From NCBI RefSeq assembly GCF_028289855.1, contig NZ_JAQGKZ010000059.1, forward strand, positions 27,839 to 91,838: a stretch of DNA of 64,000 bases, read 5' to 3'. The stretch is from Sphingomonas bacterium (lineage in GTDB: Bacteria > Pseudomonadota > Alphaproteobacteria > Sphingomonadales > Sphingomonadaceae). Each line of letters opens with the position of its first letter. Within the stretch, counting starts at the first letter, position 1. The notes under the pieces were generated by a model that did not search any database, was not told the origin of the DNA, and saw only the letters and a list, made by a program, of their open reading frames with translations. Made by a program: the position numbers and the translations under genes. Positions 16,249 to 23,267 of the stretch are shown one piece after another.

Positions 16249-17433
16249 TCAGTCGGTCGAATCGGCCGCCGGCGCGGTCGTCATCGGCACCGCGTTCAGC
16301 GTCGGGCTGCGCAGCGCGGTCGAATAATCCGCGGTGGTCAGGAACGGCATCGGGTTGACCGCGCGCCCATCGATACGGACTTCGTAATGGAGGTGCGGCC
16401 CGGTCGAACGGCCGGTCGAGCCCGACAGCGCGATCAGCTGGCCGCGCTTCACGCGCTGCCCCGCGACGACCAGGATTTTCGACAAATGGCCGAAGCGAGT
16501 CTGGATGCCGCGGCCATGATCGATCTCGACCATGTTGCCGTACCCGCCCGAACGCTCCGCCTTATCGACCACGCCGTCGGCGGTGGCATAGACCGCGGTG
16601 CCGGTCGCACAGGGAATATCGACCCCCGGGTGGAACGCCGCGGTGCCGCGGAACGGATCGCTGCGAATGCCGAAATTGCTGGTGAATTTCATGTCCGCGA
16701 CAGGCTGAACCGAGGGGATCGAGATCAGCCCGTCTTCGAGCGTATCGAGCTTCTTCCAGGTCTGGAACAGCGCGCGGAACTGGGCGTCGGCGGCGATGTC
16801 GGCGGCGGCTTCCGAACTATCGGCTGCGATGTAGGGACCGCCCATCGCGGGCATTTTCGGCTGAAAGCGGGTCGGGTCGATCCCGAACGAGCGCGCGCGG
16901 CCGACCGCCGCAATGTAGCGCTTCTCGGTCGCGATCCGCGCCTTGATCGCCAGCGTCACCTGCCCGCGCTCGACGCGCGCGAGGGGCTCAACCACGTCGG
17001 CGGCAACTGCGGCAGCCTTGGCATCGATCGGCTCATAAGCGACCGGCTTGACGTCGCCCGAGCCGTTCAGCGCGGCCGCAAGCATCGCCTGGCGCGCTTC
17101 GACCCGCTGCGCGCGGACGTCGGCGACATATTTGATCTGCTGGATCTTGGCCTGCATGTCGGCGACCTGCGCCTCCATCTTGGCGACCTTGGCTTCGGGC
17201 GACAGCGGCTTTTCGGTCAGGCCGGTCAGCGCGATCGCGCTGACCCCGGCTTGCGCGACGCCATAAGCAGAGAAAACGAGCGTGACGGCACCGGCAGCGG
17301 CGAGAGCGGCCTGGGTACGGCCGGCGAGCGAGAAGCGGCGGAGGTCACGGCCATCGTGAAAGATGAAATCGCGTGTCTTGAAATATTGGCCAAAGCGCGT
17401 CAGCGCGCCCCGAAAACCCGTAAAATTTATCAT
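16249..17433 (-). CDS. M23 family metallopeptidase (LytM-domain, membrane-anchored)
   Basis: A 394-residue envelope protein. A cytoplasmic N-terminus is followed by one membrane segment ('ALAAAGAVTLVFSAYGVAQAG', about residues 42-62), a coiled coil ('SPEAKVAKMEAQVADMQAKIQQIKYVADVRAQRVEARQ') and a C-terminal LytM domain. Zinc ligands are intact ('FHPGVDIPC', HxxxD; 'GPHLHYEVR', HxH), so it should be an active peptidoglycan endopeptidase rather than an EnvC-like activator. The ATG start is unambiguous, and a strong terminator ends the transcript. Confidence 0.92.
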   Translation of the reverse strand: MINFTGFRGALTRFGQYFKTRDFIFHDGRDLRRFSLAGRTQAALAAAGAVTLVFSAYGVAQAGVSAIALTGLTEKPLSPEAKVAKMEAQVADMQAKIQQIKYVADVRAQRVEARQAMLAAALNGSGDVKPVAYEPIDAKAAAVAADVVEPLARVERGQVTLAIKARIATEKRYIAAVGRARSFGIDPTRFQPKMPAMGGPYIAADSSEAAADIAADAQFRALFQTWKKLDTLEDGLISIPSVQPVADMKFTSNFGIRSDPFRGTAAFHPGVDIPCATGTAVYATADGVVDKAERSGGYGNMVEIDHGRGIQTRFGHLSKILVVAGQRVKRGQLIALSGSTGRSTGPHLHYEVRIDGRAVNPMPFLTTADYSTALRSPTLNAVPMTTAPAADSTD

Positions 17434-17680
17434 GTGTCCCCGGCGACCCTGGCGACGGTCACCGCGTTTCGCGACGACCTTGATTGCTCGAACTACCGGA
17501 TCCAGCCCCTCCGCATCCGGTCTATGGGAACCTTCACTGCCCGGCTGTCGTTTTCATGCAATAGCCTCGCGGCGAATCGGGGGCAGACCGGCACGTCCGC
17601 GCGGCGAGTCGTTGAACTGCGTGTTAATTATGCGCCGCCGCCGATACGCGCGGTGAGCGATTCGGCCTGATTTCAGCGAG
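17434..17680. other. Intergenic region upstream of the M23 gene
   Basis: 247 bases with no credible gene. It should contain the M23 promoter on the minus strand. On the plus strand it contains a perfect GGAAC-N17-CGTT sequence (annotated separately). Short plus-strand ORFs here are arginine-rich shadows. Confidence 0.6.
17527..17552 (+). promoter_or_regulatory. Candidate sigma-EcfG promoter GGAAC-N17-CGTT
   Basis: It matches the general-stress sigma consensus exactly on the plus strand. It points towards the 3' end of the minus-strand bcp gene, so a product would be non-coding or antisense to bcp. About one such 9-base match is expected by chance in 64 kb, and I see no terminator-like RNA fold downstream. 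Confidence 0.3.
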
Positions 17681-18142
17681 TCAGCTCAGTTCCTTTACCG
17701 CCGCCAGAACCTGTTCGACATGACCCGGTACCTTTACCTTGCGCCACGTCCTGACCAGCTTGCCCGATGCGTCGAACAGCCAGGTCGAGCGGTCGATCCC
17801 CATATAGTCGCGGCCATAGAGAACCTTGGGCACCCAGGCACCGAACGCCTCGATCACCTCTTGCTCATCACTCGCCAGCGGCACTGTCAAATCGTATTTG
17901 GCGGTGAACTTGGCGTGCTTGGCGGCTGTATCCTTCGACACGCCGAGCACCGCCACCCCAGCCTTCGCGAAGTCAGGCAGCGCCGCGCTGAACTCCTGCG
18001 CTTCCTTGGTGCAACCGCCGGTGTCGTCCTTGGGATAGAAATAGAGCACGAAAGGCTTGCCAACGAAGCTTCGAAGCCGGATCGGGCCATCGGCGCCGGT
18101 CAGTTCGAGATCGGGCAGGTCCGCCCCCTCTTCAACGCTCAT
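17681..18142 (-). CDS. bcp: Thioredoxin-dependent thiol peroxidase (BCP/PrxQ-type peroxiredoxin)
   Basis: Reduces hydroperoxides through a peroxidatic cysteine. 153 residues with 'FVLYFYPKDDTGGCTKEAQEF'. The usual motif is DDTPGCT; here Pro is replaced by Gly. The resolving Cys five residues on, found in E. coli Bcp, is replaced by Gln, suggesting 1-Cys-type chemistry. 'LLFDASGKLVRTWRKVKVPGH' supports the BCP subfamily. The start 'MSVEEGADLPDLEL' overlaps the end of glnE by 11 bases, so the two are probably co-transcribed. Confidence 0.92.
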   Translation of the reverse strand: MSVEEGADLPDLELTGADGPIRLRSFVGKPFVLYFYPKDDTGGCTKEAQEFSAALPDFAKAGVAVLGVSKDTAAKHAKFTAKYDLTVPLASDEQEVIEAFGAWVPKVLYGRDYMGIDRSTWLFDASGKLVRTWRKVKVPGHVEQVLAAVKELS

Positions 18143-20810
18143 CCCGTCCTCCGCTGACGCTCGCCCAGAAACGCGAAACCTCCTGCCGCGTCGCGTCGAA
18201 CCGCGCAACCAGCGCACTCCAGCTCTCGGCACCGAGCACGCGCACAATCAGTGCCTGCGTCGCGATTGACGGCGGCTCGCTGTCGGGCGCGACGAGGCGC
18301 AGCAGCACCAGCATCCGCGTGAGCAGCCGATACGCCTCGCCGATCGCCGCCGGCACGATAGCGTGTTCCGCCAACGTGGCGATCGCGGGATCGAGATCGG
18401 GATCGAACCCCGTGCGGTGCGTCAGTTGCGCGACGTGGACGGCGAATTCGAGGTCGACCAGCGCGCCGGGCAGCAACTTGGCGTCGAGCGGCCCCCCGGG
18501 TGGCTTATGCCGCGCCATTTCGGCGCGCATCCCGGCTGCGTCGGTGACGATCTTGGCCGCGTCGCGCGGCGTCGCCAGGACCTCATCGATCACCGCCGTC
18601 ACCGCCGCGCGCGCTGAGTCCGACCCGAAGATCGCCCGTGCGCGAGTCAGCGCCATATGCTCCCACGTCCACGCATCCTCGCGCTGATACCGCGCGAACC
18701 CGTCGAGCGAGACGACTAACGGCCCTTGCGCGCCCGACGGCCGCAACCGCGTGTCGATGTCGTAGAGCGGGCCGGCGGCGGTCGGCACCGACAAAGCGGC
18801 GCTGAGCCGCTGTGCGAGGCGGTTGTAGTAATGCACCGCGCCGAGCGGCTTCGGGCCATCCGATTCACCCGCGAAATCGCCGGTGAACAGATAGATCAGG
18901 TCGAGGTCGGAAGCATGCGTCATCGCCCCGCCACCGAGCCGCCCCAGCGCGAGGATCAGCAATTCGCTGTCGGGCACATGCCCGTGCGTCTTGGCGAAAT
19001 CGGCGACGGTGGCGGCGGCGAGCACGTCGACGGCGGAGACCGCGACGCGGGCGTAACCGTGCGCCACGTCGAGCGGATCGCTGGTCCCGGCGACGAGTTG
19101 CGCCCCCAGTGCGAAGCGCTTTTCACCGACGACGCGGCGAACATGTTCGAGCGCACCCTGGTAGTCGTCGCCCTCCTCGGCGCCTGACATTTCTTTGATC
19201 AACGCCTGCAGGTCGCCCACCGGCGCGAGTGCGGTCGCGTCGATCAGCCCGTCGAGCAGAGCCGGGCGCCGTCCCAATGCTTCGGCCAGCAGCGGCGCGT
19301 GACTGAGGATCGTCGCCATCAACTGCGCGAGTTGCGGGCGCGCTTCGAGCAAACGGAAGAAATTGATCGCGCTGGGTAGCCGCGAGAGCATCGCGTCGAT
19401 CTGGATCAGCGCCGCCCGCGGATCGGGCGCTTGGCCCAACGCCGTCATCAACCCGGGGAGGACCGCTTCGAGCGCCTGCCGCGCGGCCGCGCTGCGCAGC
19501 GCCGGATACGACCCGCCGCGCCAACGCTCTACCAGTTGCGCGGCGGTCGCGGCGTCCGCGAAGCCGATGCTTTCGAGTTGCGCCGGTAACGTTTCGCCGT
19601 CGCTCGATAAGGCGGCGGTATCGGGCGGGTCGAGCGAATCGTAGATCGCGCCCACCGCCAAAACATGCGGCTTGAGCATCGCGATCAGCGATGCGCCGCT
19701 GCCGAACGCCGCAAGCTGCCCCACATTGTCGAGTGCATCCTGCCCGCGCGGCAGCGCGTGGGTCTGGCGGTCGTCTACCATTTGCAGCCGATGCTCGGTG
19801 GTGCGGAACGCGACGTACGCGGCCTTCAGCGTTGCCGCCTCGTCCGCGCCGATCCGCCCCGCCGCCGCCAGCCCGTCCAGCGCGTCGATCGTTGCCGGCG
19901 CCCGCAATCCCGCGTCGCGCCCGCCGTGGATCAGCTGATGGATCTGCGCGAAGAATTCGATTTCGCGGATTCCGCCGCGCCCGCGCTTGAGATCGTAGCC
20001 GGGGCCGAACGCCTGACCTTGCGAATGGTGATCGCGGATGCGTCGGGTGATCTCGCGGATATCGCCGACAGCGCCGAAATCGACCCCGCGGCGCCACACG
20101 AACGGGCGGATCGCGTCGAGGAAGCGCCGACCCAACGCAAGATCCCCGGCAACGGCACGCGCCCGAATGAACGCGGCGCGCTCCCACGGCAAAGCCGCCG
20201 ATTCGTAATAGGAAATCGCGCCGTCGACCGGCAGCGCGATCGGTGTGGCCTCGGGCGAAGGACGCAGCCGCAGATCGACGCGTAGCACATACCCCTCACC
20301 GTCACGCGCCTGAAGCAATTCGACTACGCGGCGTCCGATACGGATCGCGGCTTCTTGCGGTTCTTCGCGCGGACGGTGCGGCAACGTCGCGGGATCGAAC
20401 AACAGGATCGGGTCGATGTCGGACGAATAATTGAGCTCGCAACTCCCCTGCTTGCCGAGCGCGATGGCGGCGAAGCCGATCGGCTCGGCGTCGGGCGTGC
20501 GTTCGTGGATCGCGGCGCGGATCGCCGCGTCGAGCGCACGATCGGCGAACGCGGTCAGCCGCTGCGTCACGCCGGCAAGATCGAGCGCGCCGGCGAGGTC
20601 GGCGATCGCGACGATCAACGCCTCGCGCCGCCGGGCGCGGCGCAATGCGACGCCGATCGGCAGGTCGGGATCGAACGGCAGCGGATCGGGCACGATACCG
20701 ACGGCCAATTCCGCCGCTAGATCAGGCTGTTGCTCCAGCGCAACACGCAGGAACGGCGCATGCGCGGCGGCGCGTGCGAGAGCGTCGGCAAAGTCGGGCG
20801 GCGTGATCAC
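18132..20810 (-). CDS. glnE: Bifunctional glutamine synthetase adenylyltransferase/adenylyl-removing enzyme
   Basis: Controls glutamine synthetase by AMP addition and removal in response to PII and glutamine. Two nucleotidyltransferase domains are visible: the N-terminal (deadenylylating) 'ALGKQGSCELNYSSDIDPILLF' and the C-terminal (adenylylating) 'ALGRLGGGAMTHASDLDLIYLF', where 'GGAM' replaces the usual GGxEM. A four-helix regulatory region separates them. At 892 residues it is on the short side. It is read divergently from nepR2 across about 120 bases. Confidence 0.95.
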   Translation of the reverse strand: MITPPDFADALARAAAHAPFLRVALEQQPDLAAELAVGIVPDPLPFDPDLPIGVALRRARRREALIVAIADLAGALDLAGVTQRLTAFADRALDAAIRAAIHERTPDAEPIGFAAIALGKQGSCELNYSSDIDPILLFDPATLPHRPREEPQEAAIRIGRRVVELLQARDGEGYVLRVDLRLRPSPEATPIALPVDGAISYYESAALPWERAAFIRARAVAGDLALGRRFLDAIRPFVWRRGVDFGAVGDIREITRRIRDHHSQGQAFGPGYDLKRGRGGIREIEFFAQIHQLIHGGRDAGLRAPATIDALDGLAAAGRIGADEAATLKAAYVAFRTTEHRLQMVDDRQTHALPRGQDALDNVGQLAAFGSGASLIAMLKPHVLAVGAIYDSLDPPDTAALSSDGETLPAQLESIGFADAATAAQLVERWRGGSYPALRSAAARQALEAVLPGLMTALGQAPDPRAALIQIDAMLSRLPSAINFFRLLEARPQLAQLMATILSHAPLLAEALGRRPALLDGLIDATALAPVGDLQALIKEMSGAEEGDDYQGALEHVRRVVGEKRFALGAQLVAGTSDPLDVAHGYARVAVSAVDVLAAATVADFAKTHGHVPDSELLILALGRLGGGAMTHASDLDLIYLFTGDFAGESDGPKPLGAVHYYNRLAQRLSAALSVPTAAGPLYDIDTRLRPSGAQGPLVVSLDGFARYQREDAWTWEHMALTRARAIFGSDSARAAVTAVIDEVLATPRDAAKIVTDAAGMRAEMARHKPPGGPLDAKLLPGALVDLEFAVHVAQLTHRTGFDPDLDPAIATLAEHAIVPAAIGEAYRLLTRMLVLLRLVAPDSEPPSIATQALIVRVLGAESWSALVARFDATRQEVSRFWASVSGGRDER

Positions 20811-20933
20811 AGCCTTGCCCTAGCCCAAGCGGCGAAGCGCGAGAATTGCCGAGATCGTTACGGACTGATTCAAATTAATGTGCAGCGCAGCAACAAATCG
20901 GCAACAAATTGTCGCATCGCACGTTTTTCCCGA

Positions 20934-21104
20934 ATGAGCCCGCCGCCTTCCCAGAGTGCCGCTACCCCCGATAGCTTACGCCAGACGGTTCGCATGCCGC
21001 GCGAAAGCGACGGCGTGGGAAGTGCGCTACGCCAGATTTTCGCCGGCGTTCCGGCGCTGCCGTCCGAATGGCGCGCTTTATTGGGCCGGCTCGACAACGG
21101 CTAA
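20934..21104 (+). CDS. Second NepR-like anti-sigma factor (NepR2)
   Basis: A 56-residue ORF too short for most gene callers. Its C-terminal half, 'VGSALRQIFAGVPALPSEWRALLGRLD', aligns with NepR encoded 2 kb away ('MGTALRTVYHTAVSEPVPNEMLDLLRKLD'): shared G-x-ALR, x-P-x-E and LLxxLD with a two-residue deletion. The N-terminus is Pro/Ser-rich and unstructured, as in NepR. NepR proteins sequester EcfG until phosphorylated PhyR displaces it. The stop overlaps the convergent ecfG stop by 4 bases (CTAA). The context, next to the sigma gene, strongly supports a role in the same circuit. It could be a diverged paralogue with altered affinity. Confidence 0.7.
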   Translation: MSPPPSQSAATPDSLRQTVRMPRESDGVGSALRQIFAGVPALPSEWRALLGRLDNG

Positions 21105-21769
21105 TCCTCGTCGTCGGGATCGTCCGGGCGCGGGTTATGCTCGCCGCTAAGCTCGTCGACCTCATCCATGATCGTGTCGAGCGCGGTACGTCCCTGATTG
21201 TCGGGCGCGTGGCGGCGTGAGGCGAGGTCGTTGCCGCTCAGGATCGATTCGAGCGCGACGCGCCCGCGCGCCACCCGGCTCTTGATCGTTCCGACCGCGA
21301 CGTTGCAGATCTCGGCCGCTTCCTCGTAAGCGAAGCCGCCCGCGCCCACCAAAATCAGTGCCTCGCGCTGCGGTTGGGGCAGGTGCAGCAACGCGCGCTG
21401 CATATCGCCGAGCTCGACATGCTTGTCCTGACTCGCGGGTGCCGCGAGCACGCGGTCGGCGACCAGGTCGTCCCATTCGCCCTTGAACCGCGCGCGGCGC
21501 ATCTGGCTGAGATAAAGATTGCGCAAGATGATGAAGGTCCACGCGCGCATATTGGTGCCGGCCTGAAACCGCTGGCGCGCGGCCCACGCCTTCATCAGGG
21601 TTTCCTGGACCAGATCGTCGGCAAGATCGCGGCTGCCCGACAGCGAGCGGCCGAACGCGCGAAGGTGCGGGATAACCTGCGCCAACTGGTCCTTGAACTC
21701 GGGATCCGACAGCGCGACGTGCTCGATCGCCTCCCCCTCATCCATCGCATCGGTGTCGGTCGTGGTCAT
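21101..21769 (-). CDS. ecfG: General stress response ECF sigma factor EcfG
   Basis: An ECF sigma factor of 222 residues. Region 2 is 'HLRAFGRSLSGSRDLADDLVQETLMKAW...TNMRAWTFIILRNLYLSQMRR'; region 4 is 'LPQPQREALILVGAGGFAYEEAAEICNVAVGTIKSRVARGR'. These closely match the alphaproteobacterial EcfG (ECF15) group, which directs transcription from GGAAC-N16/17-CGTT promoters. About 40 extra acidic residues at the C-terminus ('HNPRPDDPDDED') go beyond the sigma domains. A GGAG ribosome binding site lies 6 bases before the ATG. It lies downstream of phyR and the small membrane gene. Confidence 0.93.
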   Translation of the reverse strand: MTTTDTDAMDEGEAIEHVALSDPEFKDQLAQVIPHLRAFGRSLSGSRDLADDLVQETLMKAWAARQRFQAGTNMRAWTFIILRNLYLSQMRRARFKGEWDDLVADRVLAAPASQDKHVELGDMQRALLHLPQPQREALILVGAGGFAYEEAAEICNVAVGTIKSRVARGRVALESILSGNDLASRRHAPDNQGRTALDTIMDEVDELSGEHNPRPDDPDDED

Positions 21770-21851
21770 GGAACTCCGTCGAGCGGGCGCGGATGTACGC
21801 CGTAAGCAGATAGATAGGGTGGAATCGGCGCCAGCGCCAATTACGGCAGGC

Positions 21852-22016
21852 TCATTTGTTGAACAGCACCGGGCCCCAGACGATCAGCGAGAGGATCCCG
21901 ATCGCCAGCACGATCGAAATGCCGAGGACGTAGCGCATGTGCCCGGATGTTTCACCGGCGCGTGCCTCATCGCCGCTTTCGCGGACCGGCGCGTCTGGAG
22001 ATTCTGGATCAGTCAT
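21852..22016 (-). CDS. Small single-pass membrane protein in the GSR locus
   Basis: 54 residues: a soluble acidic N-terminus ('MTDPESPDAPVRESGDEARAGE') and one helix ('YVLGISIVLAIGILSLIVWGPVLF'). It lies between phyR and ecfG on their strand (gaps of 65 and 82 bases). The start follows a GGGGG tract; the track's earlier start is unlikely. I do not recognise the family. Its position suggests expression with the sigma factor, and it may be an envelope-stress accessory, but no function can be read from sequence. Confidence 0.65.
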   Translation of the reverse strand: MTDPESPDAPVRESGDEARAGETSGHMRYVLGISIVLAIGILSLIVWGPVLFNK

Positions 22017-22024
22017 ATCCCCCG

Positions 22025-22049
22025 AACGCACCAATTCCGTTTTGGCTCC
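22025..22049 (-). promoter_or_regulatory. Possible sigma-EcfG promoter, one mismatch (GGAGC-N16-CGTT)
   Basis: On the minus strand, one base from consensus in the -35 element with correct spacing, directly before the small membrane protein and ecfG. The -10 element is so close to the ATG that a leaderless or very short leader would result, which lowers confidence. If real, it would give EcfG autoregulation. Confidence 0.3.
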
Positions 22050-22081
22050 GTAACCGATGGAACTTCGCTGAAGCCGTGCCC

Positions 22082-22888
22082 TCAAGCAGGAATCGTGCTC
22101 TCGTCGAAGAACAGCGCCTGACTGATCGCTGCCTTCACCGTCGATCGCTGAAACGGCTTGGTGATCAGGAAGGTCGGCTCGGGCCGCTCTCCGGTCAGCA
22201 AACGCTCCGGGAAAGCGGTGATGAAGATCACCGGTACCTGGAATTCGGCGAGGATGTCCTTGACCGCGTCGACCCCCGAACTGTCGTCGGCAAGCTGAAT
22301 GTCGGCAAGCACCAGCCCGGGCCGGTCGGCCATCGCCGAGGCGACCGCTTCGTCGCGAGTTACCGCCACGCCGGTCACGTCATGACCAAGGTCGCGGACG
22401 ATCGTTTCGATATCCATCGCGATGATCGGCTCGTCTTCGATGATCAGGACGCGCGAACGCGTCTGCTTTTCGATCTCGGCGAGCGCGTCGGCGACAAGGC
22501 TTTCGACCTCGTCGCCATCGGCATCGATCAGATAACCGGCATCCTCGGGCGTGAAGCCCTCCATCGCGGTCAGCAGCAGCGCCTGGCGCGACAAAGGAGT
22601 CATCTTCGCGAGCCGCGCGCGTGCGACCGCTTCCTGACCCCCAGTGTCCGACCCGTCATCGCTCAGCGCGACCTCGTCGTCGCGATTGGTGGTGCGCCAG
22701 ATAACCTGGAACGTGCGGTACAATCCCAGGCGCGGATCGACATCGCGCGGAAATTCCTCGGGCGCGGCGACGATCGCCTCGAGCGCGGCGCGGACGTAGC
22801 GGTCGCCATGGTCCTGGCTCCCGGTTAGCGCGCGGCCATAGCGGCGCAGGAACGGCAGGTGCGGTGCGAGTTGCTGACCGAGCGACAT
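22082..22888 (-). CDS. phyR: General stress response regulator PhyR
   Basis: A 268-residue partner-switch regulator. The N-terminal sigma-like domain (about 1-140: 'LGQQLAPHLPFLRRYGRALTGSQDHGDRYV', 'MTPLSRQALLLTAMEGFTPEDAGYLI') mimics EcfG and captures NepR. The C-terminal receiver has acidic residues in 'LIIEDEP', phospho-acceptor Asp196 ('LVLADIQLADDSSG') and Lys244 in 'PTFLITKPF'. Phosphorylation exposes the sigma-like domain, NepR is pulled off EcfG and the stress regulon is switched on. The start is the ATG at 'MSLGQQL'. It is divergent from nepR. Confidence 0.96.
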   Translation of the reverse strand: MSLGQQLAPHLPFLRRYGRALTGSQDHGDRYVRAALEAIVAAPEEFPRDVDPRLGLYRTFQVIWRTTNRDDEVALSDDGSDTGGQEAVARARLAKMTPLSRQALLLTAMEGFTPEDAGYLIDADGDEVESLVADALAEIEKQTRSRVLIIEDEPIIAMDIETIVRDLGHDVTGVAVTRDEAVASAMADRPGLVLADIQLADDSSGVDAVKDILAEFQVPVIFITAFPERLLTGERPEPTFLITKPFQRSTVKAAISQALFFDESTIPA

Positions 22889-22973
22889 AATGAAACTATT
22901 CTCCCCAAAAGGCGCCGGCTCTTGTGCGAGGCGGGACCGCTTTACGCAACACGACATTTTTCTATTCGCTGGT

Positions 22974-22998
22974 GGAACAATCGAGAGCGTTTTTGGTT
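22974..22998 (+). promoter_or_regulatory. Probable sigma-EcfG promoter of nepR (GGAAC-N16-GGTT)
   Basis: An exact -35 GGAAC and correct 16-base spacer, with one mismatch in the -10 element (GGTT for CGTT). It lies in the phyR-nepR divergent region about 100 bases before nepR. nepR is commonly autoregulated by EcfG, so the position supports the call. Confidence 0.5.
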
Positions 22999-23096
22999 TC
23001 ACGGGGTGCTGACGCAATTCGTGCGTCGTGTTCGGCTCCGCTTGCGAACCCTTTTCGGTTCCGGCATGGCCGGTTCAGTTTTCGAGGGGGATTGCG

Positions 23097-23264
23097 TTGC
23101 CAGAGCGGCGGTCATCAAAGCGGGGAGGTCCCGGCGACGGTGATGGAAACGGCAAAAAGCTAAAAGACGAAGCGATGGGGACCGCACTACGCACGGTATA
23201 TCATACCGCCGTCAGCGAACCCGTGCCCAACGAAATGCTCGATCTGCTCCGCAAGCTGGATTAG
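23097..23264 (+). CDS. nepR: Anti-sigma factor NepR
   Basis: A 55-residue anti-sigma factor that binds EcfG, or phosphorylated PhyR. The conserved core is 'MGTALRTVYHTAVSEPVPNEMLDLLRKLD' after a charged flexible N-terminus ('PERRSSKRGGPGDGDGNGKK'). I place the start at a TTG because GAGGGGG lies 6 bases upstream and the length then fits the family; the track start lies further upstream in non-homologous sequence. The stop is 3 bases before the phyP start, implying coupled translation of the two negative regulators. Confidence 0.93.
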   Translation: MPERRSSKRGGPGDGDGNGKKLKDEAMGTALRTVYHTAVSEPVPNEMLDLLRKLD

Positions 23265-23267
23265 CCC

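Noticed and set aside
16147-17670. 507-residue plus-strand ORF over the M23 gene
   Set aside because: Antisense shadow of a clear zinc peptidase with intact motifs.
23040-23062. Minus-strand GGAAC as a sigma-EcfG promoter for phyR
   Set aside because: No CGTT-like -10 element at 16 or 17 bases.
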